Source: Melastoma dodecandrum (lineage: Eukaryota > Streptophyta > Magnoliopsida > Myrtales > Melastomataceae). From it: 64,000 nt of DNA. Below the pieces are notes generated by a model. It was not told the DNA's origin, made no database searches, and saw nothing but the letters and a program-made list of their open reading frames with translations. Below are positions 31,779 to 43,800 of this stretch, one piece after another. Position 1 is the first letter of the stretch, and each line of letters begins with the position of its first letter. Location of the stretch: the NCBI GenBank assembly GCA_029817715.1, contig JARUPY010000606.1:7316001-7380000 (forward strand). Reading direction: 5' to 3'. A program made the position numbers and the translations under genes.

Positions 31779-33937
31779 ATGGCTTGCTCTGCCGCTTCGG
31801 CCTCCGCCATCATTTCCTCCTCCAACCCAGTGTCCCCACTTTCGTCTTCCCACAAGCCCTCTTCCCCTTCCATGATTCTCCCCCCTTCCTCCAAGAAGTT
31901 CTCCATCCCTCGCTCCCTGGGTGGTGGTCTCAGCAAGCCCTTCTTGTCCTCCGGGGTTCCGCGCTCCGTGGTTCCCGCTCGGGGTGCCGGCTCGCGGAAC
32001 GGTGGATTCGTCGTCAGGGCATCCGTACGTATCAGTGACCGTGGTTGACTCGTGAATGGGATAATTACTCTTGCAATATTCGATTTTTCTTTCTGGGTTG
32101 TTGTCGGAAGTGGATGGTTCTCTAACCGGTGATTGGATTGTAGTCTCTGTGGATGTATTTTTTATTTCTTGAATTGGGTGGGTGGGAAACATCTGTTCCA
32201 CGTTGGAGCTCTCTGTCTTCGTTAGACTGTCCTATTGGTTGCATTTTGAATATACGTTGTTGCATTTAAGAAGCCTACTGGGTGTGAGGCAACCCATCCT
32301 ATTTTCAAATCATGTCCCTTTAGGCGGATTAATACAGCAATGCCAATTAGAAGACATCATTTGTTAGGATACAAGTTTGACGTAGTACCCTCGATATGAT
32401 GTCGCTGTATAGATTGCCTTCTTTTAGGCAACGAGATAGATTGTTTTTACTCAATTGATTCTTGCATGGAACATAGTCTTTTATGTCCTTGTGAGATGAG
32501 AACTTGCTCCCAAGGCAAATTTTAGTGCAGGGACAGTTTTGTTCATTGGCAGTTGTTCCTCGTTCTTTTTGTTAAATACTCTATTCTGTGACTTTGGCCA
32601 TTCATTTTGTGCCATATGTCTCTTTGAACTCTTTCTTAATCGTCGTTCTCACTCTATCATGTTAACTTCTTTTACAGAGTGAGATTCCTCTTGTTGGAAA
32701 TGTAGCACCAGATTTTGAGGCCGAGGCTGTATTCGATCAGGAATTTATCAAGGTAATGTTACTGTATTGGGTGTGTATGAGTTTGTTGACATGAGAGGAT
32801 TTTTTGGCACGACAGTGATATGTTTTCTATGGTCTATTCCAGGTTAAACTATCCGACTATATTGGAAAGAAATATGTCATCCTCTTCTTCTACCCTCTCG
32901 ACTTCACGTTTGTCTGCCCAACAGGTTTGCTTGTCTTTTAGAAAGGCAGCCTAAATTATTCAGGAACATGTCTGATACGACTCCACTGTTTCTGACTTTC
33001 ACAGAGATCACTGCATTTAGCGACCGATATGCAGAGTTTGAAAAGTTGAATACTGAGATTTTGGGCGTGTCTATTGACAGTGTGGTAAGTTAGCCCCTTG
33101 TTCAAATTCAGAAGGTTCACAGCTTGAATGAGAGATAGTGCACGGAAGCCTGGTCTTCTCTTCGTTTCAAGCTTTTAGTTTTGCTTCTTCTTGCCGGTAA
33201 ATTCCCTGTAGTTGTTTCCTCACTCGAATTTCATTGGTTGTCAAAATTTCTTTTTTTTTTTCTTTTTGTGTGCAGTTTTCACACCTGGCCTGGGTGCAAA
33301 CAGACAGAAAGTCCGGTGGTCTTGGAGATCTTAACTATCCGCTAATTTCAGACGTTACCAAGTCCATATCCAAAGCCTACAACGTGCTTATTCCGGATCA
33401 GGTATCTTGGGTTGATTCCAGTGATGAAATGCTGTCCATCTGCATTAGGTTCCAAGTTCTAGAAACCGATGTCCATTCTACCTGCATTTGTATAGCTAGT
33501 GCAGCTGAAAGGACTATTTTTCCTGGATTGTGTGTCATGCCATCTGTTTTTCTCATTATAGGGAATTGCACTGAGAGGACTATTCATCATTGACAAGGAG
33601 GGAGTCATTCAGCATTCCACCATCAACAATCTTGCCATTGGACGCAGTGTGGATGAAACATTGAGGACTCTCCAGGTACCGGCTCCATTTATTTTCCTAA
33701 ACCTCTTGCTCCTTTTCCCAGAACTTCATCTCATCTCAGTGGACTCTATCTGCCATGCATCTTTGATTCCAAAGGCAAGAGAGAGTACTACACTTTCTAA
33801 ACAACATTCTCTTCCTGCAGGCACTGCAGTATGTGCAAGACAACCCAGATGAGGTCTGCCCTGCTGGATGGAAGCCAGGCGATAAGTCGATGAAGCCGGA
33901 TCCTAAGCTCAGCAAGGAATACTTTTCTGCCATATAA
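31779..33937 (+). CDS. BAS1: Chloroplast 2-Cys peroxiredoxin BAS1
   Basis: Thiol peroxidase that removes hydrogen peroxide and alkyl peroxides in the chloroplast stroma, reduced by NTRC or thioredoxin. Seven exons join in phase: 31779-32024, 32678-32752, 32843-32924, 33005-33084, 33276-33401, 33562-33675 and 33821-33937, giving 279 residues. Exon 1 is a Ser/Pro-rich transit peptide ending FVVRAS. The mature part starts [18 protein letters not shown]. The peroxidatic Cys lies in [13 protein letters not shown] (near residue 131). The resolving Cys is in [13 protein letters not shown]. The C-terminal KEYFSAI carries the YF motif that makes the enzyme sensitive to over-oxidation. ATG at 31779 is the first Met of the transit peptide. 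Intact. Confidence 0.96.
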
Positions 33938-35005
33938 GATTTTCATCCAAGTGAATCCTCCTCTACAACCATGTACGAGAAGCTGAGTCGGGATGTGGCA
34001 TAGTTAAACTTAAGCCACACCTTCCTAGTATTGGTTGCGGCTTTATTAATGAGGTTGCATTTGGTAAAGTTGGCTAGTTGCATTGTTTGCATTCGACTTG
34101 TTGTAGCTGCTTTTTTCGTTGTCAAGCAGATGGCGGCTGAACAATTCATATTGAAGTGCTTCTGATAGCCTTTTTAGAACATGCTTCTACGCGACAGAGA
34201 TGACCTCAACGCTTACGTGCTGCTTATATGAGATATATCCAAACAAGAAGCAAAAGGAGGCCCGACCATTCCCTTAACGATGGTATCATTTCCAACCCTC
34301 TCACGCGAGTTTCGCTGTGACTTCATTGGATTCTGTTTCCTGCCACAGTATAGCTTATCCTTAACGCACAATGGTAATGGATCGAGATGGTTAACCATGA
34401 GGCAGTTTTATTGATTACCTCCAGTTGCCGAACCAACTCCTTTGTCGACGAAAGACAATAGGGAATTGCAGTAACCGTCCACGTTCAGTAATCACACCTG
34501 GAAACCCACAGCACCTATTAGTTTATGTCATCAGAAGAATAATAAACAAATAATCAAATCATTACAGAGGATCCTTTAAAAGTCCGGGATGATTCAAGGA
34601 ACACAAGACATTGACATATAATCGGAACAGAATGTTCTTACCACCTAAGAATTTCAATTACCCCTTAGTTAAATCATTCAGAGGGTATGGCATGGCATGT
34701 CCAATGTAGAAGGAACCCATGAAATCACAGACCAAGATCTATCTCCTGACATCACCTCATCGAAGGAGTCGTTAAGTTACGGGTGGGTGGGTGGGATGGG
34801 GACAAAAATTTAATGCACCATGAATTATTATTGCAAGGAGCCCCCCCCCCCCCCCCCACCACCACAAAGTAATGTTTCAATCGGTTAATTAGTCAATGGG
34901 GGTGTAATCGTAATTTGACCAAGGCAAAGAGTAACGCTGAATCCTCATCATCATAAAAAATGTAGAGACTATGAAACCAAATAATCCACAACGTGAATCC
35001 TAAAT
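33938..35005. other. Convergent 3' region between BAS1 and the NHL gene
   Basis: BAS1 3' UTR on the left and NHL 3' flank on the right. A C-homopolymer of about 18 followed by ACCACCAC lies near 34841-34865. No gene is supported. Confidence 0.45.
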
Positions 35006-35734
35006 CTAAGCAATTCTCCAGTAACCGACGTCGCATTTGGTCGTCTCAAAGGCGGCCGCCCCCGCCGCCGTGCTCAACGGTACCTTCAGCCCGCACTTCA
35101 CCCTCGGCTTGAACTTTAGCGTCTTGAACCACCACAGCTTGAACCTCACCCTCAGGTACACCTTCGCGTCTATCCCGTACACCCCGTCCGCCCTGTCCGT
35201 CTCGTACGCCTTCAGCGCCCCGCCGTCAAGCGCCAACGCCTGCTGCCCCTGGAACGCCCCGGAGATGTACGTGGTGTTCTTGTGCCCCTGGTAGAACGGC
35301 GGGAGGTACTGGGAGTCGAACCTCTGCCCCTCGTAGAACGTCCTCACCTCTATGCTGTCGTAGTAGATCCCGATCCTGCGGTTGGGGTTCCGCACTGTGA
35401 CGTTGAGGTCGAGGTCGTAGTCGAGGACGTTGTTGGAGGAGACGTTGAACCGCGCGAGCTCGGCGCCGGTGACGTGGAACTTGACGAGGTTTGGGCGGAA
35501 GATGAGCCAGAAGAGGAAGGCGATGAGGCCGAGGACGAAGAGGACGGTGAGGACGACCTGGAGGATGAGCTGGAAGACGCAGCAGCCGAGGCACTCGAAG
35601 CAGCAGCATATGCAGGATCCGGGGCCGCCGCGGCCGGGCCTTCGGAAGGTGGAGCGGGAGGAGTCCTTGGGGGGGATGGAGGGGCCGTAGTAGGCGCCGT
35701 TGAGGGCGGAGTGGTGGTCCGGGGAGGGGGCCAT
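35006..35734 (-). CDS. NDR1/HIN1-like protein (LEA-2 domain; NHL10/YLS9-like)
   Basis: Plasma-membrane protein of the NHL family, linked to pathogen response and senescence in Arabidopsis. Single exon of 242 residues from the ATG at 35734. It begins MAPSPDHHSALNGAYYGPSI with the family's LNGAxYGPS start, then a Cys-rich juxtamembrane run (CICCCFECLGCCVF), a transmembrane helix at about residues 56-80 (VVLTVLFVLGLIAFLFWLIF) and RPNLVKFHVTGAELARFNV. The LEA-2 domain includes NRRIGIYYDSIEVRTFYEGQ and PPFYQGHKNTTYI. Two NxS/T sites fit glycosylation of the extracellular part. The end is YWRIA; no obvious GPI signal. The long acidic frame on the opposite strand (35282-35830) is a GC-bias shadow. 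Confidence 0.93.
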   Translation of the reverse strand: MAPSPDHHSALNGAYYGPSIPPKDSSRSTFRRPGRGGPGSCICCCFECLGCCVFQLILQVVLTVLFVLGLIAFLFWLIFRPNLVKFHVTGAELARFNVSSNNVLDYDLDLNVTVRNPNRRIGIYYDSIEVRTFYEGQRFDSQYLPPFYQGHKNTTYISGAFQGQQALALDGGALKAYETDRADGVYGIDAKVYLRVRFKLWWFKTLKFKPRVKCGLKVPLSTAAGAAAFETTKCDVGYWRIA

Positions 35735-36923
35735 TATCGTCTTTTCCTTGATCTTGGTCTGAGATTAAGGTTGTTCTGGGAGTGTTGGGAGTTGTTTCTT
35801 TGTGGGGGATTTTTTATATCAAAGAGATGAAACGTAAGAGTGGGTGTCGTGTCGTTTTTGGTTGACGCGGTATTTGGGAAGATGCTTAGCGCGTGCTACT
35901 TAACTGATTATCTGACGCGGTTGCTGCGACCCGAGGGGGGGAAGATGGCTGACTTTTTTTGTTTGTATTTGTTTTAGAATTCACGTTCCCATTTAACATT
36001 TTTGATTATTAGAAAATGCCATGGGCCGAAAGGTAATGTTGTTACTCAGGCCCATTCTACAACATCATGGGCTGGGCCTAAGGCCCAATGAGAACGAGGG
36101 CTCAATCTCCCGTACTACTTGTTTTGCAACACGAAGAAACATCAACCCCATTGTTCCTCAACGTCAACCCCATTTGCGAAATAATTTACGAAATAACTCT
36201 ATTAAAGATACAATAATATCAAAAACTTTTACTAAACTTTTTGTTTTGTCAAAATCTTAGTTTGTTATACGATTTTGTCACTGACTTTTGTTTTTTTATT
36301 GATTTTGGCCTTAATCTATAAATTTCAATTATTGACTTAAAAAGTATAAAAAAAAAGGTAATAATATGAAATATTTCATATGTTTTTTATTATAGGATTT
36401 TAATGATTAAATTAAGTAAGTTCAAAGTCGAAGTTGGACGGTAATTGTTAATGCTATTAAAAATCTATAAAATAGATGAATGCCGGATGATGACTCTATT
36501 ATGGGGTTATTAGGTGGATTGCAAGACGATGTAATAAAAAATTAGAACTCAATTATTATAGGAGAAATATAGACAATATTACGGCATTGTTTGATTTTCT
36601 CGTAAGATTGGTCAAAAAAAATTATAATTCTAAAAATAATAATAATATCGTATAGTAAAAAAAGAATATTTCTTCGACGTAAGAATATAGTAATAATATA
36701 GGGATCACAGAGGTTCAGGGGGCTTAATACATCAGCGGCAAGAGAAAGATCAAATATATCTCAAATGGCATTGGAATATTACGATATTCCCAGATGTTTT
36801 GTACGTGATGCTACATTACATTTCCCATTTAAATATTACTGTTTTAATTCCAAATACCGCACGCCGCAACTTTTTTTTAATATGTAATCAAGGTCGATCC
36901 ACGCGGAGCCTGGCCACATAAGG
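35735..36923. promoter_or_regulatory. NHL upstream region with site II cluster, then AT-rich spacer
   Basis: Site II motifs cluster at 36022-36087: TGGGCC 36022-36027, GGCCCA 36049-36054, TGGGCT and TGGGCC at 36068-36078, GGCCCA 36082-36087. This is about 290-350 bp upstream of the NHL start. From about 36150 to 36880 the sequence is strongly AT-rich with no coding frame. It may be a decayed transposon or a matrix-attachment-like stretch. The right end abuts the stop of the LRAT gene. Confidence 0.45.
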
Positions 36924-38380
36924 CTAACTCGCCTTAGATGAGCTCGGAGTTGGCTCGATTGCTTGAAGCAGCCCGGCCGAGAACCTACTGGTCAGCTCCT
37001 CAGCAGAGACCTTCACCACATCCTTCCTCATCCCGCTCCCGATATCCGCGGCGTACCTATTTGCACAATACATCACAACAGCAGAGGCGGCCATTCCACA
37101 TATGTTTGTAGTGACGAGCCTCAGTGGGGTAGACAGTATTGCCGCGAGGGGCCCTCCGATGATCGCCGCGGCTTGCCCGCCCGACCCGATCGCTCCCCGG
37201 TCGAGGGCCAGCAACCCTGTCTTGCAGTAAATGGCAAAATCCTCGCAGTTGTTCTTGAACACGTTGTATCCCCCGAATCCATTCTCGAGAAGGTAGTTTG
37301 TGCGTTGGACAACCATGTCGTCCGGGTCGGCGACAGCCTGAGTGCAGGTTCCACCCCGGGCTTTGGCGATGAAGAATACGGGGTTGACATCGTATTCGAA
37401 GCGGTATAGGTTGCCCCCAGAGAGGAAGCAGTTCAGGCAGGAGGACATCACACCGTGGCCTTCATTTGAGGGAGTACAGGTTGGGCAAGTGACGACAGTT
37501 TCAGACGATCCCGAGCTAATCAAGAGAACATCAATGAATGTGCCCGTCCCGACTTCTCGTCCACGGCGAGTGAAATGCACCACTTTGTCATCCCCAACAT
37601 AAATGCCTGCACATGCAGCCAGGACAACAGTTATAAGATGGAACACCACTTGCGTGATTTTGATATCTACATCTAACTTCAACCCAGGTAAATTCTAGAC
37701 AATCGATGGAAGGAAGACAACAAACGGATCATGTGTTTGTTCTTGTCTCAGACCAAAGGAATGGTCCATTCCCAGATCGCAACTCATCAGCATCGCAGGA
37801 ATCACAGAACCTTCCTCAAAGGACATTTTTCGTAGACTCTAGTCAACAAAGACCTTCGAGAGCAACACATCCAACCCAACAAGAACTCGCATATAGAGTC
37901 CAAGGAGGTACCAACCAGGAGGAAACTATCGTCGCAGCATCTAACAACCGCAGAAGATCAAAACAAGTTCTCCTGGAAGCATTACGAAAACAACATCCAA
38001 AAACAATCCAAAACAATCCCGGTCAACACAAGGAATGCCAACACATTGCATGATCCGCCAAAAACAAAACATGGGAAGTCAACAAGACAATCAAACAAAC
38101 AAACAATCAAACAAACAGAAAAGGAAGAAAAAGGTAGGGGATAACCATGATGAGAGTAAATGTAAGCAGCCCTCCATGAATAAATGTGATCCCCTGGCTT
38201 CAGGCTCTCCCTGCTCACTCTGCCAATCCAAACCCACGAAAACTTTTCAGACACCAATCTTATCTAACCAACCCAATCAAAATACCCACAAACACCCATC
38301 ATCGAACCCAGATCTCATACCAAAGGAAACAGGAGATCGAGAAACCAAAATTCACGGTACCTGTTGGAAAGAAGCCCCAT
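36924..38380 (-). CDS. LRAT/NC-domain protein (LEAD-SENSITIVE 1-like family)
   Basis: Plant member of the LRAT-like (NlpC/P60-fold) family, with unknown substrate. Three minus exons: 38361-38380 (20 bp, MGLLSN), 38146-38219 and 36924-37606; phases match and give 258 residues. The start was fixed by finding ATG GGG CTT CTT TCC AAC AG|GTACC at 38359-38380, which completes RVSRESLKPGDHIYSWRAAY. The domain shows IYSHHGIYVGDDKVVHF (catalytic His region) and NVFKNNCEDFAIYCKTG (NCE catalytic Cys). The GGNLYRFEYDV stretch is family-typical. A hydrophobic C-terminal part (AAAIIGGPLAAILSTPLRL, CGMAASAVVMYCANRY) suggests membrane association. Cys pairs (CPTC, CLNC) lie between them. Confidence 0.88.
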
Positions 38381-39355
38381 CGCCTCCGGTCGGCCCCTTC
38401 CCCTTCCCTCGCCGGATGGACAAACCCCAGGAGAAGTCGAACAACGCGGATCAAGGGAAGGGAGTTATTCCCCGCGGTAGCAAGGGAGGAATCGATCGAT
38501 TTGGGTTCGGACAGGCCGAAACAAAGAGAATTGATTAGGCCCTCTCTGTCGGAATGGGTTAAGGCCCAACAACGCGGTGCATCCACCACACTCACACCAC
38601 CCTTTAGCACGGAGAAGGGGAGGCTACAAGTACATGCGGATGGATGAGGAGGATCTGAATCCCATAATCCAAAAGTGGATGAATATAACATAACCCCCGA
38701 GATCCCAATCTCGAGCATTAAATTTGTTCAAACTCGAACTGAAGCAAGGACGTGATAATATGCACTGTGTCGTATTATATAAATTTGTTCTGTTCGGACA
38801 CTAAATCCCACAACATATCCAGAAGAATGAAAATACTTGAGGGATGATAAGCACATAACCAAGCAATATCTCAAAATTTCTTCCGAGCAACATCCAATTC
38901 CAAGCGATGAATCGAAGAAGATAAGATACTCAGGGCCTCGCAGATCGCGAACAGAGGGCAGGATCCTGCAGTCGCTGGCAAGGTTTTCTTTTACTGCAGC
39001 CGTTGTTCGAGAGATGGTCAAGATCAGGGTTGGCTGCAAAACTTTGCCTGGTGTTGCAAGTAGAGAGCGGGAGGAGAACGAAGGAGAAGGCGATCGAGAT
39101 GCTCTGTCTTCATGGAAGGGCGTGGAGGAACTCCCCGTGTATCCGGTCGAGTCAAGACATTCTCTGATTTGGTCCATACTTTGATCTTGACACGAACATT
39201 GAATGAATGATCGAATAAGATTAAGTACTTGTCGAAAGAAGCTTATTGGGAGTTTTTGAGTTCTTACATTGTGCCCCTTTTGCGATTACCTGGGCGATTA
39301 TCGGTTATGTGAATGTTGCAAAATATGAAAAACCAAGACACAAAACAATGAATTT
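38381..39355. other. Intergenic region between LRAT and Dof genes
   Basis: The left part is the LRAT promoter and 5' UTR. A 149-codon minus frame (38728-39177, starting MDQIRECLDSTGYTG from an ATG) has no family motif and no partners. It may be chance or part of the Dof 3' UTR or downstream transcript. Confidence 0.35.
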
Positions 39356-40108
39356 TTAAAGGGGAAGATCAAAATTGCCCCAGTTAGTAGTTACGAAGCT
39401 TAGATCCTGGCCTTCAGATCCAAAATCCGCGGACGAAAAATCCGACTCGTGGAAGTCGACATGACTCGCCATCATCGCCATCTCTGTGCGTGTATCCAGC
39501 CACCATGATTCTACTGCCTCTTCGTTCGGCGTAGGAAGCAACAAGTTGTGATTCGCGTCGGCTGAGCCAAAACCCTCATGATGTATCTTGTCCTCCTCGT
39601 TAAACTGAGTGTCAGCAAATAAGTTTGACAGCAACTCGCACCCGATGAGCTCGATTCCACTAAGAAACTCGATATCGGGTTCGCCTTGCTTTGTGCTCGG
39701 GATGAATTGATTGTCCAGGCCTATGCCTGCTCCCCCCATCTCTAATTCGCCCTTTGGTTCCGGGTCATTATTCAAGTAGTTCGCATAGACGAGAGCGAGA
39801 TCGATATGTGATCCTTCTGGTGAAGCAGGCGAGCCGATGTCGGAACCCGAAAGGTCTGCCAAGCTCGCCCTCGATGCAGCCTGGGCAGTTGAAAACCTGT
39901 TCGACCTGCAGCGCCTGATCTTTCTGCATCCTCCCCCGACCGGAACGTTCCTAAGGGAGCCTCCCTTGGTCCAGTACCTCCTGCAGCCCTTGCAGAAGTA
40001 CCTCGGCTGCGTGAGGCTGTAATTGTTATAGTAACAGAACTTGGTGTTGGAAGAACCACAACGAGGGCAGCTCGGCGACACGTGAACAACCTCGCAGATC
40101 CTGTCCAT
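39356..40108 (-). CDS. Dof-type zinc-finger transcription factor
   Basis: Plant-specific nuclear factor that binds AAAG cores. Single exon of 250 residues, ATG at 40108 ([20 protein letters not shown]). The Dof finger covers residues 14-63, with zinc ligands C14, C17, C39 and C42: [50 protein letters not shown] basic stretch follows (IRRCRSNRF). The rest is acidic and unstructured, ending [14 protein letters not shown], a possible activation region. The short N-terminal extension before the finger and the tail resemble the Dof1.2/Dof3.5 type, but I cannot fix the orthologue. The 5' flank (40109-40600) contains GATAAGATAAGATCT-like sequence near 40315. Confidence 0.93.
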   Translation of the reverse strand: MDRICEVVHVSPSCPRCGSSNTKFCYYNNYSLTQPRYFCKGCRRYWTKGGSLRNVPVGGGCRKIRRCRSNRFSTAQAASRASLADLSGSDIGSPASPEGSHIDLALVYANYLNNDPEPKGELEMGGAGIGLDNQFIPSTKQGEPDIEFLSGIELIGCELLSNLFADTQFNEEDKIHHEGFGSADANHNLLLPTPNEEAVESWWLDTRTEMAMMASHVDFHESDFSSADFGSEGQDLSFVTTNWGNFDLPL

Positions 40109-40896
40109 ATCCCCAGCCGAGAAATCTCCCCGTCTCTCAGAAGCCTCTCACAAACTCAGTTCACCTTACAGTGACTGGAAACGATGCAAATGGGAAATAT
40201 ATAGAGGGTCGGATGGAGTATTCCCATGCACATGCACATGGCAAGGCGCGCCGCTGATTTGGGCAAGCCATCGTGCACGCACTCGTGGGGCATGGGAAGG
40301 CAGACGTGAAGGCTAAGATAAGATCTCACAGAATCACCGATTACAAGACGGGAATGTCGCAGGAAGGGTGCTCGATGTTGCGTACGAAGCCACGATCGCG
40401 TCAACCAAGGGAGTGGTTGCACGTGGAGTTAGATACAAGGGAGGAATGAACGAATGAATGTTCTTCGCTCTAAAGTATCAAAGAGGGAATGTGATTTTGA
40501 CCATAAGATCGGATCGGATCATGGGCTTGATTCTTGGATCGTGTGATCACGTTTTTATATAATGAATTTGTACACGTTCAGCCAAGGCCAACCACATGCA
40601 CTTGAGACTGTAAAAATCTATGTCACAGCCTGCTTAATAAGAAAGGAAAGGTGAGTTTTGACATTGATTTTATAAAGGTATTATTGCATCGAGAATTGCA
40701 TTGTCCAGACTCGAACTCAAGCAAGCTACGTCGGCGAACTCGATACCCAACTTCCGATACGCGCACTGATGAGTGCACGTGCTTGATCTCGTACCAATGA
40801 CCGAACCTCGCTATTGTTTCACGTCGGCTTATGCCGGATAATGAGATGCGTCTCCGATGAGAGCGTAATAATAACGTTTGAGTAATGACTCGCGAC
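40109..40896. promoter_or_regulatory. Dof upstream region and DExH1 3' flank
   Basis: Upstream sequence of the Dof gene, meeting the 3' UTR of the helicase whose stop is at 40897. Contains TATATAGAGG near 40198, possibly a TATA element about 90 bp upstream of the Dof ATG. No gene is supported. Confidence 0.4.
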
Positions 40897-43800
40897 CTAC
40901 CTGTTGGAGATATTATCATACCGTACGTTCTGGTTGTGCAGCAACTCGACTGCAGCGGCAACCACTCCCTTCCCCTCCAAGGAGACGTCAAGACGGGGAT
41001 CCTCTATCTTCCGACTGAGGAGCCTATCGAGTTCTGCCCGCAGTTTCTGCACACCATGCGAATCTATATATTAGTTCTCTGGATGGCAATGTTAGTGGAC
41101 CCAAAAGGTTGGGACTAGAAAAAAGCACCTGCATCAACTCGAGAACACTCCCCGACGCTGAGAAGTGAAGGTACCCTCCGAGCATTTCAATACCGTCCCC
41201 GTTCTCGCTCGGAAGGAAATTGCCACCGAAAAGGAGTAGAGCGTAGTCGGATATGTTCGTCGAGTCCCGGATGAAGATGCCGGTGGTTTTCACCTTCTCG
41301 CTGTAAACTAAATATGGGAGAGGGAACAGGTGAACCCCAGCATTGACGGATGCCGGGTGGATGTCCACCTTCCCGACTTCCTTGGTGTAAAAAGCAGTCC
41401 TTTTCCCTCTTCTTTTGCACTGGACTACATTTGGATAGAGCCCCGCGCAAAGGACCGCACATACCATCTCCAAATCATTGCTGTAACGATTGTATGCCTG
41501 AAAAATGATAACCAACGGCGACTTAACCTAGTACCGCGAATTGAATTGGCAGAACATCAATGTTACTAAAAACAGCCAGCAATGAATTATCCCCATGTTT
41601 TTATCCGATAACTTACTGCGGGGCCCCTGGATTTGTCTACAAAGCCGATGTCGGAGAGGAGGTCAAGAAATTGCATTCTCATGTCATCCATCAGCTGCAA
41701 GGTTGGCGGAGATAAAAAGTTCTCCCAGCAGTAAGATTTATCCTTCCCAGCACGTTTGGCGTCTTTCCATCCTTCAAATGCCTTAAGGAGCGCAATGTGG
41801 TCGCTAGATTTCATTTCAAAGTAGATGGACAGACCTCAGGGTTAGATCACCACTCGGCATCAAAACAAAAGGAAATTGCAGATTGAACTAATCTACCTGC
41901 AAGAGTCACCGGCGAATGATCTTTTGGCTGCATCAGCTTCCTCCTTCCTATTTATCGGAAGGACAAAAGGATCTCGATATGCAAGAGCAGCGGCAATTGT
42001 CAACGCGGGATTAAGGCACTGAAATATGGAGCCGATCAGAAGCATCTTCCCTATGTTTGGATCCAATGGAAGAGTACAAAGGTGCCGACCTAGAAGAAAT
42101 GAGAAAATGAGTTTCCCCATTAAGATTCCTGACTAAATTTAAAAATTATTCATCTTCAAAATCTAAAGTGTTTCCCATACCAAGTGGTGTAAGATCTTCC
42201 TGATCATTAAGGGCTCCAATTGTCTTGAGAAGTTCGACAGCATTCTGCACAGCAAGAGAGTCGGGCGGCTGAAGAGCCTTCGATAGAAATGATCCGATTT
42301 TCCCTAGCTGCAAACTTTTGATGTGCAGGCAAAGTTCTTGAAGAGGAGTCCTAAGTATTTCTGGAAGCTGATATTGGGGCATTACATCGTGAACTACTTT
42401 CGGGTAAAGTCTATAACAAACTCCAGGTTGCACACGCCCGGCACGCCCTCTCCTCTGGAAAAGAAGTCAACGCTTTATGGAGTTCATGACTTGAAAAAAC
42501 CGAGAAAATTGGGAAGAGAAATTTCAGACGTACTTGATGTGCCGAGGCCTTGGAAATCCAGGATGGTAAAAGACAAGCCAGTTTGTTGAGAGCATCATAA
42601 CTTGTTTCTTTTGCCTTTCCACAGTCTACAACATACACAACGTCATCTATGGTGATGCTGCTCTCCGCGACATTAGTTGCCAAAACAATTTTTCTGCCAC
42701 GATGTCACAGAAAGAACATTCAGGTCTGAGCTTTATGGGCATGTCCTTGCATGTGATCATGCCAGCCTATAGGACAAATGAAAAGCACACACCTTTTATT
42801 AAAAGGACGGTCAAATATTTCCCTCTGATTGATGGTGGGCATTGAACCATGTAATGGCAGGACAAGAAACTTGCTTGAATCCCCCAGAAAAATGTTGGCC
42901 TTAACCTTGTCAACCAACTTGGAGATGTCATCCCACCCAGTGAGAAAGACAAGAATTGCACCATCACTTTCATGACGGCAGATGTACTCAATTGTTGCCT
43001 CCACCTGCGCAGAATTTGGCAGAGAAGCTGCAGTAAATAACCTGATTGCAGAGGCACATTCGACATGAAAAAAAGGATACTATTGAAAGAAGGAGTGAAT
43101 ACTGTCAATGCTTAGGACAAAATTGACAGAGGCACATTCGACATGAAAAAAAGGATACTATTGAAAGAAGGAGTGAATACTGTCAATGCTTAGGACAAAA
43201 TTGAACAGCCACAAATTCAGTAGTTCAATAATCCTGAATATCGATTAAAGCAACAGAGGGGATTTGAATGCCAGAGTAGGAAGATTAATCTTTCGGGAAA
43301 AATAGCCCGACATCCACCAGACTCCAGCACAATTCCCTACAGATCTGGGGATTTACAAATAAATGCGCTAAAATAATACAAAAATGTGCAAAATAATTCA
43401 TACCAAACCCAAATCAATCTGCGCCCCCGTCCAAGCTTCCAGAGATTTTCTTGTTGCTGGGCTATAACTTCTATAATGAGCATCGAGGTCAAGGTCCTAT
43501 AAAATGACATACCCCCATTTGCACAATAAGCTATTTTAGAAAGTGGTAGATGCTAAACTATATACTGGCATGAATTAATATTTTTAAATAAGTATATTTC
43601 CAAATAAGAGAAACACTTATTATTAACTCAAGCTTAAGAACACACTGGGAAAAAGAACCGCTTGATGTGGTCTAGATTTGTCCACCATTCATTGAAAGGG
43701 AGACTACTCTAAACAACGCGGGTATCAAAACAAGATTCCTTATACATCATTTTATCGGGATACTACAATAACTTTTTGACCTTCACTCCAGATGAAACTG

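Noticed and set aside
31722..32201. 159-codon minus frame over the BAS1 transit peptide
   Set aside because: Shadow of the Ser/Pro-rich plus-strand exon.
35282..35830. 182-codon plus-strand acidic frame over the NHL gene
   Set aside because: Antisense shadow of a GC-rich exon. Its Glu/Asp/Val/Gly-only composition is the mirror of Leu/Arg/Pro codons, with no domain.
38728..39177. 149-codon minus frame starting MDQIREC
   Set aside because: True ATG, but composition is generic, no family is recognised, and it sits in the 3' flank of the Dof gene.
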